Shown: positions 34,952 through 44,232 of the stretch, in pieces | Numbering within the stretch: the stretch's first letter is position 1 | Layout of the letters: each line of letters opens with the position of its first letter | Source: Nocardia blacklockiae | Lineage (GTDB): Bacteria > Actinomycetota > Actinomycetes > Mycobacteriales > Mycobacteriaceae | DNA length: 64,000 bases | Direction: 5' to 3' | NCBI RefSeq assembly: GCF_015477355.1 | Contig: NZ_JADLRJ010000005.1 | Coordinates: 1 to 64,000 of the forward strand | Position numbers and translations under genes: made by a program | The notes under the pieces: model-generated | What the model saw: only the letters and a program-made list of their open reading frames with translations | Databases searched by the model: none | What the model was told of the DNA's origin: nothing

Positions 34952-35653
34952 TCAGGCGGCGCGCGCCGAAACTGCCGGCTCCCAGCGGTAGACGTCCGGC
35001 ACCGCCTCGTGGAACAGCGCGAGATCGATGGCGTCGAGCATCGCCTGCCGCGGCCCGGACCGATCCAGCTGCGCGGCCGAGACGGCCAGCCGCAGCACGC
35101 CGCCGCGCCGGGCGGTGCGCGCGGCGCTCATCACCAGCGCGTGGCACCACCACGGCTCCGCGCGGAAACCCTCGCCGATGCCGTGCACCCAGGCCCGCTG
35201 CGCCACACCACGTTCCAGGTCGTGCACCGCCGAGAGCGCCAGCGCCAGCCGGAAACCCACGTCGGGCAGCGCCGCCAGCGCGCCCTCGGACGAATTCCAG
35301 CGCGGCGCGGCGAACAGCCGGGTCCGCAGACCGGCCCCTTCGAGCACCCGGTCCGCGGCCATGAGCCGCAGGCGCGCTTCGTGTTCGGGCAAGGCGGCGA
35401 ATTCCGCCCGCCGCCGCTTGGTGGCCGCCTGGTCGTAACCGTGCAGCACGATGGCGTCGCCCGCCGCCCGGCGCGACCGCAGCCAATCCTGTGTGCGCGG
35501 ATCGTCGGCGAGCCGATACTTGCCCTTCAACCGCGGCGCGACCAGCAACGACAGCGGGACGCCGCGGCGGTCCATCTCCTCGGCGAACGCCATGGCCGAG
35601 GCCCTGGTGGTGTCGCGGATGCCCGACACCGAGACCAGCAATTGTGCACGCAT
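34952..35653 (-). CDS. DUF2334/polysaccharide-deacetylase-like protein
   Basis: A 233-residue protein of the DUF2334 type, related in fold to polysaccharide deacetylases. It has SVSGIRD near the start, a central AIVLHGYDQ with a possible metal His, FAAPRWNSS, and a late His in LALFHEAVP. No signal peptide is visible, so it is either cytosolic or not a classical secreted deacetylase. It lies downstream of the prolyl oligopeptidase gene on the same strand, 107 bases away. The start ATG 35653 is preceded by a G-rich stretch 11 bases upstream. Activity is inferred from the fold. Confidence 0.8.
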   Translation of the reverse strand: MRAQLLVSVSGIRDTTRASAMAFAEEMDRRGVPLSLLVAPRLKGKYRLADDPRTQDWLRSRRAAGDAIVLHGYDQAATKRRRAEFAALPEHEARLRLMAADRVLEGAGLRTRLFAAPRWNSSEGALAALPDVGFRLALALSAVHDLERGVAQRAWVHGIGEGFRAEPWWCHALVMSAARTARRGGVLRLAVSAAQLDRSGPRQAMLDAIDLALFHEAVPDVYRWEPAVSARAA

Positions 35654-35760
35654 AGTGGCGCGTACCCCCTTTCGGTGCTGCCAACCACACCCACTGTGCG
35701 TGGGCCAGGTGTCGGCACCGTGCTGCGCGGGTGACGCGCCGACGAATTCGCGCTACCGAA

Positions 35761-37953
35761 TCAGGCGTCGGCCAGGCCGACCGTGTCCAGCACCCAGGCG
35801 TATTCGAACGCCACTTCCTTCCACTTCTCGTAGCGCCCGCTGACACCGCCGTGGCCCGCGGACATCTCGGTCTTGAGCAGCAGCGGCGCGTCGCCGGTCT
35901 TGGTGGCACGCAGTTTCGCCACCCACTTGGCCGGCTCCACGTAGAGCACCCGGGTGTCGTTGAGACTCGTGATGGCCAGGATCGCCGGGTAGTCCTTGGC
36001 CTCGACGTTCTCGTAGGGCGAGTAGGACTTCATGTACTCGTAGACTTCCTTGTCCGCCAACGGGTTTCCCCACTCGTCCCATTCGATGACGGTCAACGGC
36101 AGCGAGGGATCCAGGATCGAGGTGAGCGGGTCCACGAACGGCACGTTGGCGAGGATGCCGGTGAACAGTTCCGGCGCCAGGTTGGCGACCGCGCCCACCA
36201 GCAGCCCACCCGCGCTGCCGCCGTCGGCGACCATCCGATCCGGCGCGGTGACCTCGGTGTCGACGAGATGCCTTGCGCAGGAGACGAAGTCGGTGAAGGT
36301 GTTGCGCTTGGTGAGCGTCTTGCCGTGCTCGTACCAGAGCCGGCCCATCTCCCCGCCGCCGCGCACGTGCGCCACCGCGAACACCATGCCGCGATCCAGC
36401 AGCGACAGCCGCGACACCGAGAACGCCGGGTCGATGCTGGCCTCGTAGGAGCCGTACCCGTAGAGCAGCAAGGGTTTCGGGCCGTCGCCGAGGTCCTTGC
36501 GACGCACCAGCGAGATCGGGATCCGGGTGCCGTCCGCGGCCACCGCCCAATCCCGGTGCTGCTCATAGTCGTTCGGGTCGTAGCCGCCGAGTACGGCCTG
36601 CTCCTTGCGCAGCGCGAGGTTGCCGGTGGCGGGCGTGTAGTCGAAGACCTGCATCGGGGTGATGAACGAGGTCACGCCGAGCCGCAGCGTCGGCTGGTCC
36701 CATTCCGGGTTGGAGCCGACGCCCGCGGCGAACAGCTCCAGGCCGAAGTCCAGCTCGCGCAGCTCCCCGTAGCCCTCGGAGGTCAACGGCCACACCGCGA
36801 CTCGCGACAGCGCCTCGCGGCGGTAGGACAGCACCAGGTGGTCGGCGAAGCAGTCGATGTCCTCGAGCCGCACGTCGTCGCGGTGCGGGATGAGGATCGT
36901 CAGCGCCGCCGGGTCGTCCACGGGGGCCTCGGCGAGCACGAAGTTCTCCGCCTTCACGCCGTCCACGACGTCGTTGTGCAACACCAGGAAACGGTCCTGC
37001 CCGCCGATCACCGCGTGCTCGGCCGAGTATTCGACGCCCTCGCGCCGGGGCAGCAGGACCCGGAATTCGCCTTCGGGATCGTCGGATTCGAGCACCCAGC
37101 CCTCGCTGGTGATCTTCGAACCGACCCAGATCATCAGATACTTCTCCGAGCGGGTGGCGCCGATGCTCACCCAGTAGCGCTCGTCCGGCTCGTGAAAGAC
37201 CTTGGCGTCCTGGTCCTTCGGCGTCCCCAGGCGGTGCCGCCACACGGTGTCGGGCCGCCACGACTCGTCGACGGTCTGATAGAAGACGTGCGTGCCGTCC
37301 AGCGACCAGGTGGCGCCGGGGGCGGCGCCCGGGATCTCGTCGGCGAGCAGCTCGCCGGTGCGCAGGTCCTTGAAGCGCAGCACGTAGCGTTCGTCGCCGA
37401 CGGTGTCCATCGAGTAGGCCAGCAGCGCGCCGTCGTGGCTGACCGAGAACGCGCCCAGCGCGAAGAAGTCGTGGCCCTCGGCGAGCGCGTTGCTGTCCAG
37501 CAGCACCTGCTCCCCGGCGATCTCGGTGTCGACCTCGAGTCGCGGCGGCGTCCAGTCGTCCGGGTCGCTGATCGGGCAGCGGCAGTGCACCCCGTACTGC
37601 TTGCCCTCGAAGCTGCGCGAGTAGTACCAGTACTCGCCCATCCGGGCCGGGACGGACAGGTCGGTCTCCTGCGTGCGCGCCTTGATCTCGTCGAAGATCT
37701 TGTCCCGCAGCGGCCCCAGCCGGGCGGTGTGCGCGTCGGTGTAGGCGTTCTCGGCCTCGAGGTAGGCGATGACCTCGGGGTTCTCCTTGTCGCGCAGCCA
37801 TTCGTAGTCGTCGACGAAGGTGTCGCCGTGATGCACCCGCTCGGTGGGCACCCGCTTGGCTATCGGCGGCGTCAGCCCGTCGGGCCGCGACGGTGTGCCC
37901 GCGGCCGCTGCGTCGCCGGCGGGGTTCGTTCCGGTACCACTGTCGAGAGCCAT
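35761..37953 (-). CDS. ptrB: S9-family prolyl oligopeptidase (oligopeptidase B type)
   Basis: A 730-residue serine peptidase cutting short peptides, probably after basic residues. The N-terminal beta-propeller is followed by the catalytic domain. The nucleophile lies in DGGSAGGLL, the catalytic His in MSAGHGGVSGRY, and DYEWLRDKENPEV near the N-terminus is a family mark. I chose the ATG at 37953 because TACGGT (37966-37961) lies seven bases before it, a leaderless layout; a GTG at 37962 falls inside that spacing. It is cytosolic and probably acts in peptide turnover. Confidence 0.93.
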   Translation of the reverse strand: MALDSGTGTNPAGDAAAAGTPSRPDGLTPPIAKRVPTERVHHGDTFVDDYEWLRDKENPEVIAYLEAENAYTDAHTARLGPLRDKIFDEIKARTQETDLSVPARMGEYWYYSRSFEGKQYGVHCRCPISDPDDWTPPRLEVDTEIAGEQVLLDSNALAEGHDFFALGAFSVSHDGALLAYSMDTVGDERYVLRFKDLRTGELLADEIPGAAPGATWSLDGTHVFYQTVDESWRPDTVWRHRLGTPKDQDAKVFHEPDERYWVSIGATRSEKYLMIWVGSKITSEGWVLESDDPEGEFRVLLPRREGVEYSAEHAVIGGQDRFLVLHNDVVDGVKAENFVLAEAPVDDPAALTILIPHRDDVRLEDIDCFADHLVLSYRREALSRVAVWPLTSEGYGELRELDFGLELFAAGVGSNPEWDQPTLRLGVTSFITPMQVFDYTPATGNLALRKEQAVLGGYDPNDYEQHRDWAVAADGTRIPISLVRRKDLGDGPKPLLLYGYGSYEASIDPAFSVSRLSLLDRGMVFAVAHVRGGGEMGRLWYEHGKTLTKRNTFTDFVSCARHLVDTEVTAPDRMVADGGSAGGLLVGAVANLAPELFTGILANVPFVDPLTSILDPSLPLTVIEWDEWGNPLADKEVYEYMKSYSPYENVEAKDYPAILAITSLNDTRVLYVEPAKWVAKLRATKTGDAPLLLKTEMSAGHGGVSGRYEKWKEVAFEYAWVLDTVGLADA

Positions 37954-38010
37954 GCGCTCCACCGTAGTGCGCGGCGCACGACGGTGGTCGCCAACCCCGG
38001 GCCCGGCGGG

Positions 38011-38223
38011 TTATCCGAGCCCGGTCGAGCGCGGCGCCGGTCGGCGCAGGTCACGCGGGTTGTCGCGGGCCGTGCGGCGGGAATCCATCAGGAAGTACAG
38101 CGCGGCCTTGCGGCGTTGGCATTGATCGGTGGGGCAGCTGCTGTGGATGTGCAAGATGTTGTGTGCATGCTCGACGGTGAGGTGCCGGGGCACCACCGCG
38201 CAACTGTCGAAGACGGGTGCCAT
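38011..38223 (-). CDS. Small Cys/His-rich hypothetical protein
   Basis: A 70-residue protein with Cys8, Cys30 and Cys35 and five His residues (14, 19, 21, 25, 27), in the order HLTVEHAHNILHIHSSCPTDQC. The spacing could bind a metal such as zinc. It ends in a basic Arg/Pro tail. The ATG at 38223 is preferred, with GGAG six bases upstream, over an earlier one at 38235. I recall similar small proteins in actinomycetes but no assigned function. Confidence 0.65.
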   Translation of the reverse strand: MAPVFDSCAVVPRHLTVEHAHNILHIHSSCPTDQCQRRKAALYFLMDSRRTARDNPRDLRRPAPRSTGLG

Positions 38224-38804
38224 GCGGTGCTCCATCCTTGTCGTGCCTGGGGTGTGGCGCGGCGCACATTTCCGACTGGGTCGACTGGTCGACGCCGTAT
38301 ATCCGCCACAATCAGCTGGGTTTCCGATTCGGTTGCGAGGTAAACCACGAGAATGTCACGAGCCGCCGACAAATGCCGGTGGTCGGCGACGTTTCGAGAT
38401 CATTTGCCACACCCTCGTGACCGGGCCGTTTCCGGCGCGCCGGCGGGGTCGCGGGCAACCTCCCGCAACCGTCCGACCGGCGGCGACCGTGACAACCGCC
38501 ACGCCCGCCCCGGACCCGACATCAGTTCCGATCGAGTTGCATTGTTTATCCGGGCGAAGCCGGGGAAATACGCTCCGGATCTGTCGCGCCGGTCAATTCG
38601 CCGACCGCGTCCGGGAACCGCCGGAAAAATGACGAATCACCATTCCCCGGGCGGCGGGACCCCGCGACCGGCTACTGTCTACGTCGACGCCGCCCGGACC
38701 CGTTCCGGACGGCGGCCGAAAGTGCCCGCACCGGACGGGCTTTCGGACGTTCGGCACCAGGTTGCCCGGCGGCCCGCCGGATTCGGACCCGCACAGGAGC
38801 AGAT
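38224..38804. other. Gene-poor 581-bp interval
   Basis: No convincing gene was seen between the Cys/His-rich protein and the DUF397 gene. The middle (38520-38640) is less GC-rich. One bulged hairpin is present at 38716-38746, with arms of 11 pairs (CCGAAAG-GCCCG against CGGGCTTTCGG), about 60 bases before the DUF397 start. Confidence 0.6.
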
Positions 38805-39032
38805 GTGGAAGCGAAGAACCGCGAGATCGAGCCCGACGCCGTGTGGCACCGCAGCAGCGCGTCCGGCGGTGTCGAGGTGGCCTTCCTGGCCAGCGGCAAT
38901 GTCGGTCTGCGCGACGCGAAGAACCCCGACGGCCCGACGCTGATCTTCACCCCCGGCGAGTGGCGGGCCTTCGTCGCGGGCGCCAAGGACGGCGAGTTCA
39001 ACCGGCCCGACGCCACCCCCGCGCAGTCCTGA
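38805..39032 (+). CDS. DUF397-domain protein
   Basis: A 75-residue protein that fits DUF397 throughout: VWHRSSASGGVEVAFLASG, the LRDAKNPDGP motif and LIFTPGEWRAFVAGAKDGEF. In streptomycetes and relatives such proteins are usually encoded beside an XRE-type regulator and may act as its partner. No XRE gene is adjacent here, so it is a solitary copy. The GTG at 38805 has GGAG five bases upstream. It ends one base from the convergent esterase gene. Confidence 0.9.
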   Translation: MEAKNREIEPDAVWHRSSASGGVEVAFLASGNVGLRDAKNPDGPTLIFTPGEWRAFVAGAKDGEFNRPDATPAQS

Positions 39033-39033
39033 C

Positions 39034-39993
39034 CTAGGCGCCGATCGCGCCGCCGATGGTCGGCCACGAGGCGTGCAGGGTGTCCTGCCAGTACGACCAC
39101 GAGTGCGTGCCCACCGGACTGCGATCGATGCGCGCCGGAATGCGCAGGCCTTGCAGCCGCTGCTCGAACGCCGTCACGCACATGTCCACGCCGGCCTCGA
39201 TTGGTCCGCCGAAGAACAGGTTCTCCGGCAGCTGCGGTTTGATCTCCGCCTCGTGCGGCCCCGGAATGCCGGTGCCGGTGGACAGGTAGATGGTGGTGCC
39301 GCGCAGCCGGTCCGCCAGCAGCGCGGGATCGTGCGCGCCCCACTCCGGGCTGCCCGGAGCGCCCCACATGTTGCCCGGGTTGCCGCCGCGATTGGCGATG
39401 GAGAACAGGATCGCGCCTTGGGCCAGGCCCAGATCCGGGCAGGCGCTGTAGCCGGCGACCGCGCGGTACAGACCCGGGTTGCGCGCCGCGAGCACGAAGG
39501 CCGCGATACCGCCCATGGACAGGCCGCCGATCGCGTTCGTGCCGTCGCCGTCGAAGGTGGCGTCGATGATCGGCGGCAGCTCGCGGGTCAGGAAGGTCTC
39601 CCACCGGTAGCGGCCGAACCGCGGATCGTCGCTCTGCCAGTCGGTGTAGTAGCTGGCCTGACCACCGAGGGGCAGCACCACATTGACGTTCTTGCCCGCG
39701 AAGAACGGCTCGGCGTCGGTGGCGTTGGTCCAGGTGCTCTGCCGCTCCCCCGGATCGAGGCCGTCGAGCAGGTAGTAGGACGGGCGCGGACCGCCCCCGG
39801 CGGGGTGCAGCACCTGCACCTGGATGGTCCGGCCCATGGCGGGCGATTCGACGAACACCGCCGAGCGCGTCGGGCTCATTTCATCGATGCCGACGACGTG
39901 GGCCGCGGCAGCGCGCGGCGGCGGCCCGGCCCAAGGCCCGAACACACCGAGAGCAAGAGCGAGCACAACAGCAGCAACGGCTTTCCGCCGCAT
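39034..39993 (-). CDS. Antigen 85-like mycolyltransferase/esterase
   Basis: A 319-residue secreted alpha/beta hydrolase of the esterase D / antigen 85 family. It has a signal peptide ending around residue 31 (AAAAH), a nucleophile elbow GGLSMGG with Ser159, and a C-terminal GTHSWSYW containing the catalytic His. In mycolic-acid bacteria these enzymes move mycolates to trehalose or arabinogalactan. The ATG at 39993 has GGAGG six bases upstream. A wider esterase role cannot be excluded. Confidence 0.9.
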   Translation of the reverse strand: MRRKAVAAVVLALALGVFGPWAGPPPRAAAAHVVGIDEMSPTRSAVFVESPAMGRTIQVQVLHPAGGGPRPSYYLLDGLDPGERQSTWTNATDAEPFFAGKNVNVVLPLGGQASYYTDWQSDDPRFGRYRWETFLTRELPPIIDATFDGDGTNAIGGLSMGGIAAFVLAARNPGLYRAVAGYSACPDLGLAQGAILFSIANRGGNPGNMWGAPGSPEWGAHDPALLADRLRGTTIYLSTGTGIPGPHEAEIKPQLPENLFFGGPIEAGVDMCVTAFEQRLQGLRIPARIDRSPVGTHSWSYWQDTLHASWPTIGGAIGA

Positions 39994-40122
39994 CACGCAC
40001 CTCCATCAGCCCAGCACGAGTGCCAATAAAAGTAACGCACGACCCGAAAGAGCCGGTCGCATCGAACCGCTGGCGTTTCATCAGCAAACCACGCGTTCCG
40101 CCCCCGCCGCACCGAAACGCGA

Positions 40123-40557
40123 TCAGCCGGGGGCCGAGCGCTCCAGCGCGCCGCGAATGGATCCGGCCAGATAGTCGAGATCGGCGCGGGCCGGGCTGGT
40201 CGGCCGCCCGCGCAGCCCGAACCCGTCGCCGGGCGTGCGCGGGATGACGTGCAGGTGCACATGGAACACCTCCTGCCCCGCCGTCACACCGTCGGCGAGG
40301 AAGAAGTTCACCCCGTCGCAGCCGACCTCGGACGCGCGCAGCGCCGCCGCGAGCCGCTGGCCCACCCGGAACAGCTTGCCGCCGATCTCCGGATCCAGTT
40401 CGGCGAGACTGCGCGCGGGCACCTTCGGGATCACCAGGAGATGCCCGGGGGTCATCGGCCGAATGTCCATGAACGCCAACACTTCGTCGTCCTCGTAGAC
40501 CGTGGACGCGGGGGCGCGGCCGGCGACGATATCGGCGAAGATCGTGTACGGGTTCAT
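40123..40557 (-). CDS. HIT-family nucleotide-binding protein
   Basis: A 144-residue protein of the histidine-triad family. The catalytic His triad is in VFHVHLHVIPR. The N-terminal motif IVAGRAPASTVYEDDEVLAF and PGHLLVIPK are family typical. HIT proteins hydrolyse nucleoside phosphoramidates or related P-N bonds; the natural substrate is unknown. The ATG at 40557 follows TAGGCT by eight bases. It lies just downstream of purB on the same strand and differs clearly from the second HIT gene at 46654. Confidence 0.92.
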   Translation of the reverse strand: MNPYTIFADIVAGRAPASTVYEDDEVLAFMDIRPMTPGHLLVIPKVPARSLAELDPEIGGKLFRVGQRLAAALRASEVGCDGVNFFLADGVTAGQEVFHVHLHVIPRTPGDGFGLRGRPTSPARADLDYLAGSIRGALERSAPG

Positions 40558-40597
40558 GACCGATCAGCCTACGTCGCCGGGGCGCCCGGCAGGTCGG

Positions 40598-42019
40598 CTA
40601 GAGGATCGGTGAGGGGGTGTAGCGCGCGGCGTCGGGGTCGGCGTCGACCAGCTTCTGCACCTGGGCGACGACATCGGCCACCTGCGCCTCGGCCGCGCCG
40701 ACGAACGCCGACTTGTCGTCCAGGGCCGCGTCCAGGGCGGCGCGGTCCAGCGGGAAGCGCTCGTCGGCGGCCAGGCGGTCGAGCAGATCGGGTTCGCGGC
40801 CCTGTTCGCGCATCGCCAGCGCGACGGCGACCGCGTGCTCCTTGATGACCTCGTGCGCGGTCTCGCGGCCGACGCCCGCGCGGACCGCCGCCATCAGCAT
40901 CCGGGTGGTGGCGAGGAACGGCAGGTAGCGGTTCAGTTCGTTGCCGATCACGGCCGGGTAGGCGCCGAATTCGGTGAGCACCGTCAGGAAGGTCTCGATC
41001 ATGCCGTCGACGGCGAAGAAGGCGTCCGGCAGCGCGACGCGACGCACCACCGAGCAGAACACGTCACCCTCGTTCCACTGCGCGCCGGCCAGTTCCGCGG
41101 CCATCGAGGCGTAGCCGCGCAGCACCACCTGCAGGCCGTTGACGCGCTCGCAGGAGCGGGTGTTCATCTTGTGCGGCATCGCCGAGGAGCCCACCTGGCC
41201 CGGCTGGAAGCCCTCGGTGACCAGCTCGTGCCCGGCCATCAGGCGCACGGTGTGCGCGAAAGACGAAGGGCCCGCGCCCAATTGGACAAGCGCGGAGAGC
41301 ACGTCGTGGTCCAGCGAGCGCGGGTACACCTGCCCGACGCTGGTGAGCACGGTCGCGAAACCGAGGTGCCCGGCCACCTTCTGCTCCAGCTGCGCCAGCT
41401 TCGCCGGATCGCCGCCGAGCAGGTCGAGCATGTCCTGCGCGGTGCCCATCGGGCCCTTGATGCCGCGCAGCGGATAGCGGTCGATCAGCTCGCGCAGCCG
41501 GGTCAGCGCGATCAGGACCTCGTCGGCGGCGGAGGCGAACCGCTTGCCCAGGGTGGTCGCCTGCGCGGCCACATTGTGCGAGCGCCCGGCCATCACCAGC
41601 CCCTGGTACTCCGCGGCGCGCTCGGCCAGCCGGGCGGCCACCGCGACACCGTGGCGGTACACGTGCTCGAGCGACAACCGGATCTGCAGCTGCTCCACGT
41701 TCTCGGTGAGATCGCGGCTGGTCATGCCCTTGTGGATGTGCTCGTGCCCGGCGAGTGCGTTGAATTCCTCGATGCGCGCCTTCACGTCGTGCCGGGTGAC
41801 GCGCTCCCGCTCGGCGATCGAGGACAGGTCGACCTGGTCGAGCACCCGCTCGTAGTCCTCGACGACCCCCGCCGGCACGTCCACGCCGAGGTCCGCCTGC
41901 GCCCGCAGGACCTCCAGCCACAGCCGTCGCTCGAGCACGATCTTGTGCTCGGGCGACCACAGCTGGACCAGTTCGGGGCTGGCGTACCGGGTGGCGAGGA
42001 CGTTCGGGACAAGACTCAC
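40598..42019 (-). CDS. purB: Adenylosuccinate lyase
   Basis: A 473-residue enzyme that splits SAICAR and adenylosuccinate, acting twice in purine synthesis. The fumarase-superfamily signature GSSAMPHKMN is present, as are AGRSHNVAAQATTLGK and the N-terminal TRYASPELVQLW. It is active as a tetramer in the cytosol. The GTG at 42019 follows TAGACT by exactly six bases with no ribosome site, which suggests a leaderless message. Confidence 0.97.
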   Translation of the reverse strand: MSLVPNVLATRYASPELVQLWSPEHKIVLERRLWLEVLRAQADLGVDVPAGVVEDYERVLDQVDLSSIAERERVTRHDVKARIEEFNALAGHEHIHKGMTSRDLTENVEQLQIRLSLEHVYRHGVAVAARLAERAAEYQGLVMAGRSHNVAAQATTLGKRFASAADEVLIALTRLRELIDRYPLRGIKGPMGTAQDMLDLLGGDPAKLAQLEQKVAGHLGFATVLTSVGQVYPRSLDHDVLSALVQLGAGPSSFAHTVRLMAGHELVTEGFQPGQVGSSAMPHKMNTRSCERVNGLQVVLRGYASMAAELAGAQWNEGDVFCSVVRRVALPDAFFAVDGMIETFLTVLTEFGAYPAVIGNELNRYLPFLATTRMLMAAVRAGVGRETAHEVIKEHAVAVALAMREQGREPDLLDRLAADERFPLDRAALDAALDDKSAFVGAAEAQVADVVAQVQKLVDADPDAARYTPSPIL

Positions 42020-42084
42020 GGCGACAGTCTAATGTTCTGCCACTCGGCCCCGATTCGAGCCGGGCTACTCGCGGGCGGCCCGGC

Positions 42085-42765
42085 TCAGGCGGTGGTGTGC
42101 TGGGAGAGCGGGTGCGGCGGCGGATGCGGTGCGGGCGCGTGCTGCGTGGTCACGTGCTGTGGGGTCGGCGGGGCGATCACATCGATCAGCTCGAGCAGCG
42201 CCCCGCGGGCCACGCGACGCGGTTGCGGATCCAGTTCGGCCAGCGCGGCCACCACCGCGCCGTCGACCACCGCGACCAACCGCCGCAACTGCTCGATCCG
42301 CACCACCCGATCGGACCGGCGCAGCACATCGGCCAGCAATTCCTCGAGCTGAGCTCGTAGTCGTAGCTGCACGTCCCGTAGCTCGGGATGGCGGGCCGAG
42401 GCCACCGATCGCTCGTAGCGCGCGATGAGCTGGCCGCGCTCGAATTCGTTGTGGCCGTCCACGCCGACCAGGAGGTCCAATATCAGGTCGACGGTCGCGT
42501 CGGCGCCGCGGCGGCGATGGGTCACCTCGCCGACGCGGCGGCGCATCGCCTCCAGTTCGGCGTTGCCGCTGAACTCGACCGCGCGCGCGATCAGATCCTC
42601 GAGCGATTCGAAGTAATAGGTCGTCGACGCCAGCGGCAGGTCCGCGCGGGTGGCCACCGAACGGTGGCGCACAGCGTCGAACCCGCCCTCGAGCAGCAAC
42701 TCGGCGGCAGCCGCGACCAGGGCTTGGCGACGCCGTTCGCCTTTCGGTGTCGTCGCGGTGATCAC
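42085..42765 (-). CDS. TetR-family regulator with His/Pro-rich tail
   Basis: A 226-residue TetR regulator. The N-terminal domain has FDAVRHRSVATRADLPLASTTYYFESLEDL, a typical helix-turn-helix. The C-terminal ~25 residues form a disordered Pro/His tail (HAPAPHPPPHPLSQH) that might bind metal. The GTG at 42765 is six bases after CACGAT. A similar gene lies beside purB in M. tuberculosis, from memory. Targets are unknown; 193 bases separate it from the upstream aminotransferase gene. Confidence 0.9.
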   Translation of the reverse strand: MITATTPKGERRRQALVAAAAELLLEGGFDAVRHRSVATRADLPLASTTYYFESLEDLIARAVEFSGNAELEAMRRRVGEVTHRRRGADATVDLILDLLVGVDGHNEFERGQLIARYERSVASARHPELRDVQLRLRAQLEELLADVLRRSDRVVRIEQLRRLVAVVDGAVVAALAELDPQPRRVARGALLELIDVIAPPTPQHVTTQHAPAPHPPPHPLSQHTTA

Positions 42766-42958
42766 CGTGTCATCGTGCCAGTCATCATCAGCTCATCCGT
42801 GCCAAATCGGTGCGATCTATGACAATTCAGGTTCGGGTGGGCAAATGCGCCCGCGGTGTTGAAAAAACAACCACCGCTTTTCTACCGCATCCGGGCGGCC
42901 AGGGTGGGCCGGAACGAAAAGTCTTAGCGCGTCGATGCTGCTCAGACGGGCGACCTGT

Positions 42959-44119
42959 TCACCTGTCCAGATATTGCCGGAGCCGCGTCAGCGCCTCCTC
43001 GATGTCGGCGGTCGCGCCCGCGAACGAGAAACGGACCGTGTGGTTTCCGTTGACGGTGTCGAAGTCGATGCCCGGGGCGATCGCTACGCCGGTGTGCGCC
43101 AACAGGTCCGCGCACCAGCGCACCGAATCGTCGGTCAGGTGGGCGATGTCGGCGTAGGCGTAGAACGCGCCGTCGGCCGGGGCGAGTTCGGTGATGCCCA
43201 GCTCGGGCAGGCCGCGCAGCAGCAGCCCGCGGTTGTCGGCGTAGCGGCGGACGTGGTTGTCGAGTTCGGTGCGGGCCTCCGGGCCGAAGGCGTGCACCGC
43301 CGCGTACTGCGAGATCGCGGGCGGGCAGACGGTCATGTTGGAGGCCAGTCGCTGCAGGGCCGGGCGCAGGCCCGCGGGCACCAGCATCCAGCCCAGCCGC
43401 CAGCCCGTCATGGAGAAGTACTTCGACACCGAGCCCACGACCACGGCCTCGCGGGAGGTCTCCCAGGCCGAGGCGGTCGGTTCGGTGTCGGCGTAAGTGA
43501 TGCCGTGGTAGATCTCGTCGGAGATCAGCAGCGTGCCGTGCGCGTCGCACCAGCGCGCGAGGGCGGCCAGTTCGTCCGGCGCGATCATGGTGCCGGTCGG
43601 GTTGGCGGGGCTGGCGACGATCAGCCCGGCCGGCGGTTCGGGCAGCCGCTCGAGCATCTCGACGGTCGGCTGGAAGCGGGTCTGCGGGCCGCAGTCCAGT
43701 TCGACCACCCGGCAGCCGAGCGCGGCGAGGGTGTTGCGGTAGGCCGGATAGCCGGGCCGGGCGACGACCACGGTGTCGCCGAGGTCGAAGGCGGCCAGGA
43801 AGATCAGCGTGAACGCGCCCGACGAACCGGTGGTGACCACCACGTCGTCGGGGTCGACCGGCACGCCGTAGGTGCGGTGGTGGTGCCCGGCGATCGCCTC
43901 GCGCAGCGGCAGGATGCCGAAAGTCTCGGTGTAGCCGAGCAGTTCGTGGTCCAGCGCGGCCTGCGTGGCCCGCAGCACCGGCGCGGGAGCGGGCGTCGAC
44001 GGCTGCCCGGCGGCCAGCACGAGCACGTCGCCGTGGGTGCGGGCGCGCTCCGCGGCCGCCTTCCAGACATCCATGACGTAGAAGGGCGGAACGGTCGACC
44101 GACGGGATTCACTGCGCAC
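42959..44119 (-). CDS. Class I/II pyridoxal-phosphate aminotransferase
   Basis: A 386-residue fold-type I aminotransferase. The PLP lysine is Lys233 in GSVSKYFSMTGWRLGW, and SPANPTGTM and ISDEIYHGITY are the standard cofactor-site segments. It may act on aspartate, aromatic or branched substrates; the sequence does not separate these. The GTG at 44119 follows TACCGT by seven bases, another leaderless layout. It is divergent from the M23 peptidase gene; the two starts are 113 bases apart. Confidence 0.92.
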   Translation of the reverse strand: MRSESRRSTVPPFYVMDVWKAAAERARTHGDVLVLAAGQPSTPAPAPVLRATQAALDHELLGYTETFGILPLREAIAGHHHRTYGVPVDPDDVVVTTGSSGAFTLIFLAAFDLGDTVVVARPGYPAYRNTLAALGCRVVELDCGPQTRFQPTVEMLERLPEPPAGLIVASPANPTGTMIAPDELAALARWCDAHGTLLISDEIYHGITYADTEPTASAWETSREAVVVGSVSKYFSMTGWRLGWMLVPAGLRPALQRLASNMTVCPPAISQYAAVHAFGPEARTELDNHVRRYADNRGLLLRGLPELGITELAPADGAFYAYADIAHLTDDSVRWCADLLAHTGVAIAPGIDFDTVNGNHTVRFSFAGATADIEEALTRLRQYLDR

Positions 44120-44232
44120 CCGGACGACGGTAGAGCACGCCGCACGCCCGCGGCACGGCGGTTTCTGAGACGATCCTGAACTCCCGCCTCGTCGACTGCG
44201 AGTCGGGCGATCGCCCTGTTATCGTCGGCAGA

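Noticed and set aside
38129-38632. 167-codon plus frame in the gene-poor interval
   Set aside because: It overlaps the small Cys/His gene in antisense, begins inside it, and shows no recognisable protein features.
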